Notes under the pieces: generated by a model
What the model saw: only the letters and a program-made list of their open reading frames with translations
Database searches by the model: none
What the model was told of the DNA's origin: nothing
Translations under genes and position numbers: made by a program
From: Cymbidium sinense
Lineage: Eukaryota > Streptophyta > Magnoliopsida > Asparagales > Orchidaceae
Length of the DNA: 64,000 bases
NCBI GenBank assembly: GCA_021442155.1
Contig: CM038215.1
Location: forward strand, 274,391,014 to 274,455,013
Reading direction: 5' to 3'
Part shown: one piece after another, positions 59,391 through 64,000 of the stretch
How positions within the stretch are numbered: the first letter of the stretch is position 1
Layout: the number at the start of each line of letters is the position of its first letter

Positions 59391-59884
59391 AATTTACAGT
59401 ACCGTGATGGCAAGAAAATCACCTTCAACCAGGCTCAGTCTAGATCTGGCAGTGGAGGCGAAGGTAGAGGTAGCGTTTATCATAGTGTTGGTGGGGGATC
59501 TGGAGGTGCTGGTGGATATGGAGGTGGTGGTCAGAGCAGTGGTAGTTAAGGAGGTGAGAGGAGCGATGGAGGTTACAGCCATGGTGGTGGTGGTGGGAGA
59601 GATCGGGGATATGATGGTGGACCTCGCTACTCGAGAGGCTGGGGTGATTTTGATGGGAACTGGAGAAACTGAAGAACGGCCGATGGTTATGATGGTGGTT
59701 CTGCTGCATATGGAACTGTTTCTTTACATTAGAGACAGTTCTAGTTATCTAGGGTTTTGGATTTTCTCTATGCATAATTTTTATTTATCTCATCGCTTGT
59801 GTCTTAGAATACTTGGTGTGCTACTTGGTTGATGAAATTGAAAAGAAGAAATGTTGAATCTGAATTTGTTCTCTATTAAAAAAA
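59391..59884 (+). pseudogene. Glycine-rich RNA-binding protein 3' end, copy 4 (best preserved)
   Basis: Frame reads DGKKITFNQAQSRSGSGGEG, then VYHSVGGGSGGAGGYGGGGQ, SSGS followed by a single TAA, GGERSDGGYSHGGGGGRDRG, YDGGPRYSRGWGDFDGNWRN and a TGA. The natural C-terminus NWRN is intact, and only one premature stop is seen after the start of the copied piece. The RRM is absent except for its last strand. The 3' UTR ends CTCTATT plus an A7 tract. The 142-aa frame at 59404 and the His-rich 89-aa minus frame are shadows. Confidence 0.9.
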
Positions 59885-60667
59885 TAAAAATAAACCAAAA
59901 ACCCTAAAATCTTAAACTAAAACCTAAACTCTACACCAAAAACCCAACACCCAAAACCCTAAAAATAAAAAAAATATAAAAAATTAAAAAAAAAACCCTA
60001 AACCCTAAACCCTAAACCCTAAACTCTAAAAACCCTAAACCCTAAAGCATAAACATTAAACCCTAAACCTTAACCATAAACCCTAAACCCTAAAATCCTA
60101 AACCCTACAACCCTAAACCCTAAACCCTAAACACTAAACTCTAAACCTTAAACCCTAAACCTTAAAAACCTAAAAACCTAATCCTAAAAAATAAAATAAA
60201 AATATAACTCAACTAAAAATTAAACCAAAACATAGACCTAAACCTAAAAAATAAATTAAATTAAAAAAACCCAAATTAAAATAAATAAACTTAAAATAAA
60301 TAAACTAAACTAAATAAAAAAACCTAGATAAAAAAATAAAATAAATTAATATAAAAAAAAAACTAAGTAAACTAAATAAACTTAAACCCACTAGTTTACT
60401 TAATCTAAAAAAACCCTAAACCCTAAATCCTAAACCTTGAACCCTAAACCCAAAACTATAAAACTAATCTTAAACCCTAAACCATAAACCTAAAACACTA
60501 AACCTACTACCCAACTACCCTAAAATACCTAAACCCTAAACCCACTCTAAACCAGACCACTGAATAAATCTTAAAACCCTAAACCCTAAACCCTAAACCC
60601 TAAACCCCAAACCATAAACTTAAACCTAAAGTAACTAAATAAATTAAAACATAAACCTAACCCTAAG
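59885..60667 (+). repeat. Telomere-like macrosatellite, thirteenth block
   Basis: Heptamer block 59990-60170 directly after the A tail, hexamer/TAAAA text, landmark at 60387, heptamer block 60410-60620, then the GTAACTAAATAAATTAAAAC flank. Confidence 0.95.
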
Positions 60668-61140
60668 AATGGGCAGAACCTTTACGGCTAGAACATCATC
60701 GTCAACCAGGCTCAGTGTAGATCTAACAATCGAGGTGAAGGGGGGAGGCTATCGAGTGGTGGGGATCGGTGTCGGTAGAAATGGAGTTGGTGGTTAGAGT
60801 AGTGGTGGTTATGGAGGCAGAAGGAGAGACGGAGGTTACAACCGTGGTCCATGGCAGAGGGAGAGATCGTGAATATGATGGTGGATCTTGCTACTCGAGA
60901 GGCCGGGGTAATTCTGATGGGAACTAAACAAATTGAAGAATGGCCAATATGATCTGCTGCTTATGGAATTATGTCTTTACTGTAGAGACAGTTCTACTTG
61001 TCTAGGGTTTTTGATTTGCTCTATGCATGCTTTCTTTAACTATGCCATCTCTTGTGTCTTAGAGAACTTGGTGTGTTACTTGGTTGATGAAATCAAAAAA
61101 AAAAAGAAATGTTGAATCTGAATTTGTTCTCTAATAAAAA
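60668..61140 (+). pseudogene. Glycine-rich RNA-binding protein 3' end, copy 5
   Basis: Starts NGQNLYG, then a stop (TAG) in place of the conserved Arg of GRNI, then IIVNQAQ. The glycine tail is shortened and shifted around 60730-60790 (loss of several bases), then SSGGYGGRRRDGGYNRG. A further shift precedes RDREYDGGSCYSRGRG, then NSDGN and TAA. The 3' UTR is complete to CTCTAATAAAAAT. The spacing to copy 6 is about 0.8 kb with no landmark between. Confidence 0.82.
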
Positions 61141-61482
61141 TAAAAAAATGAAAAACCCTAAACCCTAAACTAAAACTTGAACCCTAAACCTAAAACCTAA
61201 ACCATAAACCCTAAACCCTAAAACTAACCCTATACCCTAAACGCTAAATGCTAAACCTTAAAACTATACCCTAAACCCTAAACCCTAAACCTCAACCTAA
61301 ATCATAAAACCCAAAACCAAACACTAAATGTTAAACCTTAATCCCTAAAATAAAATCCTAAACTCTAAACCCTAAACCCAAAACCCTAACCCTAAATCCC
61401 AAAACTTAAACCTAAATATAAAGTAACTAAATAAATTAAAAAATAAACATAAACCCTAAAACTTAATAAACCTAAACCCTAT
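61141..61482 (+). repeat. Heptamer-like spacer between glycine-rich copies 5 and 6
   Basis: Mostly CCCTAAA with many single-base variants (ACGCTAAATGCTAAACC), then the AAAGTAACTAAATAAATTAA flank and AAACTTAATAAACC. No hexamer block or landmark, so these two copies lie in a compact unit of about 0.8 kb. Confidence 0.92.
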
Positions 61483-61955
61483 GATTGGGTAGAACCATGA
61501 CAGAACATCACAACCAGCAGTCTAGAACTAGGAGAGGAAGGTGGAGGCAGAAGTTATCGCAATGGTGGTGGGGTATCTAGAGGTGTTGGTGGATATGGAG
61601 GTGGTGGTCGGAGCAGTTATGGTTATGGAGGTGGAAGGAACGATGGTGGTTACATTCGTGGTGGTGGCGGAAGTAGAGATCGGATATATGATGGTGAATC
61701 ATGCTACTCGAGAGGTCGAGGTGGTTCTCATGGGAACTGGAGAAATTAAAGAGTGATCGATCTGATCTACTACTTATGGAACTGTGTCTTTATAGTAGAC
61801 ATGGTTCTAATTACCTAAGGTTTTTGATTTGTTCTATGCGTGCTCATTTTTTATCTATGTCAATGCTTGTGTCTTAGAAAACTTGCTGTGTTATTTGGTT
61901 GATGAAATAAAAAAAAGAAATGTTTAATCTGAATTTGTTCTCTATTAAAAAAAAA
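61483..61955 (+). pseudogene. Glycine-rich RNA-binding protein 3' end, copy 6
   Basis: The RRM end is reduced (DWVEP, then ARTSQPAV-like text after deletions). The tail resumes in frame as GGGSYRNGGGVSRGVGGYGG, GGRSSYGYGGGRNDGGYIRG, GGGSRDRIYDGESCYSRGRG, GSHGNWRN and TAA, with no stop inside that part. NWRN is intact as in copy 4. The 3' UTR carries ACTGTGTCTTTATAGTAGAC and CTTGCTGTGTTATTTGG, ending in an A9 tail. Confidence 0.85.
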
Positions 61956-64000
61956 CCTAAAACCCTAAGCCCCAAACTAAAACCTGAACCCTAAACCTAA
62001 AACCTAAACCATAAACCCTAAACCCTAAACCCCAACCCTTAAACCCTAAACCCTAAACCATAATCCCTAAACCCAAAAAACCTAAATGAAATAAAACCTA
62101 AAAATAAAATAAATAAAAAAACCCAAACCTAAATAAAATAATAAAATAAAATGAAATAAAACCCTAAACTAAAACCTAAACCTAAACCTAAACCTAAAAA
62201 TAAAATAAAATAAAAAAATAAAATCTAAAGTAAAATAAAAGAAATAAAAACCTAAAATAAACTAAAAATAAAATAAACCTAAAAAACAAAAGCTAAACTA
62301 AAAAAAAATAAATTAAACCTATATTAAAAAAAACTAAATAAAACCTGGACCTATAAAATAGACCTAAAATAAATAAAAAACCCTAAACCTAAACCTAAAA
62401 TAAATTAAATAAATAAAACCTAAGTTTATACCCAAATAAACTAAACCTAAACCCTAAACTAAATAAAATAAAATAAACTAAAAAAATAAACCTAAACTAA
62501 ACTAAAAAAAACTAAAATAAACCTAAAATAAAAACCTAAAACCTAAACCTAAAAAATAAAATAAAATTAAAACTAAGCTAAAAAATAAACATAAACCTAA
62601 ACCTAAAAATAAACTAAAATAAAAAACATAAACTAAAATAAATAAACCTAAAATAAATAAAATAAAATAAATAAAAATAAAAATAAACGTAAATAAAAAT
62701 AATAATAAACCAAAATAAATTAAAAATTAACTAAAAAAACCTAATAAAATACCAGTTTACTTAATTTAAAAGTAAACCTAAACTAAAACCTGAACCCGAA
62801 ACCAAAAACTTAAACCCAGAAACTTTGAGAATTAAAATTAAATAATATAAATTAAAATATGCCTAACCCTAAACCTTAAATCTAACCCTACCCTAAACCC
62901 TAAACCCTCACTACAGGTGGACCCTTGTAAATCCTAAATCACACTAAACCCTAAACCTAAACTCTCTAACCCTAAACCCTAAACCCTAAACTACCATAAA
63001 TCATAAAACCCTAAACCACTCCACCCTTAAACCCTAAACCCTAAAAAATAATCCTAAACCTAAAAATAAAATAAAATTTAAACTTAATGAACCTCCTAAA
63101 CCTAAAAAATAAACTAAAATAAAACCTAAACTTAAATAAATATACCTAATATAAATAAACTAAATTAAATAAATATAAAAATACATTTCAAGAAGATAAA
63201 ATAAAAAAACTAAAATTAATACCCTCTTATTGTTTTAAACACTACCAAAAACCTAAACCTAAACCTAAACTAACCATAAACCTTACTCACCTTGCCCTAC
63301 TAAAAACCTGCACCACCAAACCCTAAACCTTAAACCATACCCACCCTAAAATAAAAAAACAAAACCTAAACCTAAACTAAATAAAACCTAAAATAAAATA
63401 TAAAATAAATAAACCTAAACATAAATAAAATAAAATAAAATAAAATAAAACCTAAACTAAAACAAACCTAAACCTAAACCTAAACTCTTAAATTAAAAAA
63501 TAAAAAAATAAAATTAAACTAAAATATAAAATAAAAAAAGAATCAAAATAAAATAAACCTGAAAATAAAACCTAAATAAAATAAAACTAAAAAAAATAAA
63601 TAAAATAAATCTAAAATAAATAAATTCCAAAACCTAAAAAATAAACCTAAAATAACTAAAAAAATTAAAACTAAATCTTAAAGTAAAAAAACCCTAAACC
63701 TAAAATAATAAAATAAAATAAACCTAAAAAAAAAACTAAACAAAATAAATAAAACCTAAACCTAAATCTAAACTAAATAAAATAAAATAAATAAAAATAA
63801 ACCTAAACCTAAACTAAAATAAAACCTAAAATAAACCTAAAATAAAAAAACCTAAAAAATAAAATAAAACCTAAACCTAAACATAAAATAAAAATAAAAC
63901 CTAAACCTAAAAATAAAATAAATAAAAAATAAACTAAAAATAAACATAAATCTCAAAACCTAAAAAATAAACTAAAATAAACAAAATAAAATAAACTAAA
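61956..64000 (+). repeat. Telomere-like macrosatellite, last block (continues past window)
   Basis: Heptamer block 61960-62075, hexamer/TAAAA text, landmark at 62749, heptamer-like 62860-63045 and 63240-63345, hexamer/TAAAA text to the edge. A short non-repeat stretch at 63180-63240 (ACATTTCAAGAAGAT, TACCCTCTTATTG) has no clear origin. No gene; the array is cut by the window end. Confidence 0.95.

Larger units (their letters stand above)
17764..62768 (+). repeat. Array landmark: recurrent CTACCAGTTTACTTAATTTT motif, at least 25 copies
   Basis: A non-telomeric motif close to CCTAMNAGTTTACTTAATTT plus an A run marks each satellite unit. Approximate starts are 17764, 18676, 20437, 21352, 22377, 25963, 27893, 28094, 29315, 29953, 31123, 32096, 33518, 34891, 37813, 47007, 48722, 49794, 54728, 56033, 56914, 57991, 59060, 60387 and 62749. 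Each is followed within about 30 bases by the heptamer block and preceded by an ACTAAATAAACCTAAACC-like end of the hexamer block. All copies are on the plus strand. Spacings cluster near 0.9-1.1 kb with several near double; those holding LINEs fit once the LINE is subtracted. Confidence 0.85.

Noticed and set aside
59440..59709. His/Ser-rich 89-aa minus-strand frame
   Set aside because: Reverse complement of GGTGGTGG-type codons; a shadow of glycine-rich copy 4.
18949..59832. ATG-started frames of 95, 109 and 142 aa over the glycine-rich copies (Val/Glu/Met-rich)
   Set aside because: They are another register of the GGNGGN DNA. The glycine register aligns with known GRP tails and the NWRN end, and these frames do not.
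17764..62768. Regularly spaced landmarks as a CRISPR-like array
   Set aside because: Spacers are about 1 kb of repeat, there are no cas genes, and the host is a plant.
17263..64000. A functional chromosome-end telomere
   Set aside because: Perfect heptamer runs are at most about five units, the array holds LINEs and pseudogenes, and it continues to the window edge as decayed repeat. It is interstitial or subtelomeric at best.
17263..64000. TAAAA/ATAAA text as a nanopore artefact of the telomere G strand
   Set aside because: The reported G-strand error gives TTAAAA on the G-rich strand, which would read TTTTAA on plus. The array shows AAAATAAA on plus, and the ordered landmarks support real sequence. 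Only the CTGGGCC islands fit a known error.

Overview
The window is non-genic, repeat-dominated nuclear DNA of a land plant, most likely a seed plant. The evidence is thousands of copies of the Arabidopsis-type telomere heptamer CCCTAAA and its variants, a Ty3/gypsy retroelement of the Tat/Ogre type, plant L1-type LINEs with a DUF4283 ORF1 and a C-terminal RNase H, and 3' pieces of a plant glycine-rich RNA-binding protein gene. I found no intact host gene, tRNA, rRNA or CRISPR array. The species cannot be fixed from the sequence.

Region 1 (1-17262) is nested, decayed gypsy DNA. Gag, protease and the start of reverse transcriptase of one Tat-like element lie on the minus strand (gag about 16.3-17.26 kb, protease about 15.0-15.46 kb, post-protease to early RT 5.97-7.54 kb). 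They are interrupted by a plus-strand non-coding block that starts TGTTGACCTCA at 7541. A second, minus-strand version of that block starts TGTTCACCTCA at 5970 and runs off the left edge. The two form a diverged inverted pair of about 6 kb arms, read here as very long LTRs (or LTR plus leader). Each arm carries, in order, about 175-bp tandem repeats, a dense field of TTGACC boxes, a TATA-like site and a splice-donor-like GAGGTATG.

Region 2 (17263-64000) is a 47-kb macrosatellite built from degenerate telomere repeat, always with the C-rich strand on plus. A landmark close to CTACCAGTTTACTTAATTTT recurs at least 25 times. Right after it comes a heptamer (CCCTAAA) block, then a longer block of CCTAAA hexamers mixed with TAAAA/ATAAA. 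The commonest spacing is about 0.9-1.1 kb. Two intervals enlarged by LINEs return to about 0.95 kb once the LINE length is subtracted.

Inside the array sit three plus-strand LINE copies (22.99-25.61, 38.37-45.74 and 49.97-53.98 kb; the middle one is near full length but dead) and six copies of a glycine-rich RNA-binding protein 3' end with its 3' UTR and A-tail. The six copies share the same upstream flank, so they were amplified with the array and did not insert independently. Five stretches where the heptamer block should be hold GC-rich CTGGGCC/CTGAGCC text instead. These are either strongly diverged or a consensus or basecalling artefact.

The parts do not form a pathway. The story is structural: an interstitial telomere-like array that collects LINE insertions in one orientation, has captured and multiplied a host cDNA end, and abuts a wrecked gypsy nest at 17262/17263.
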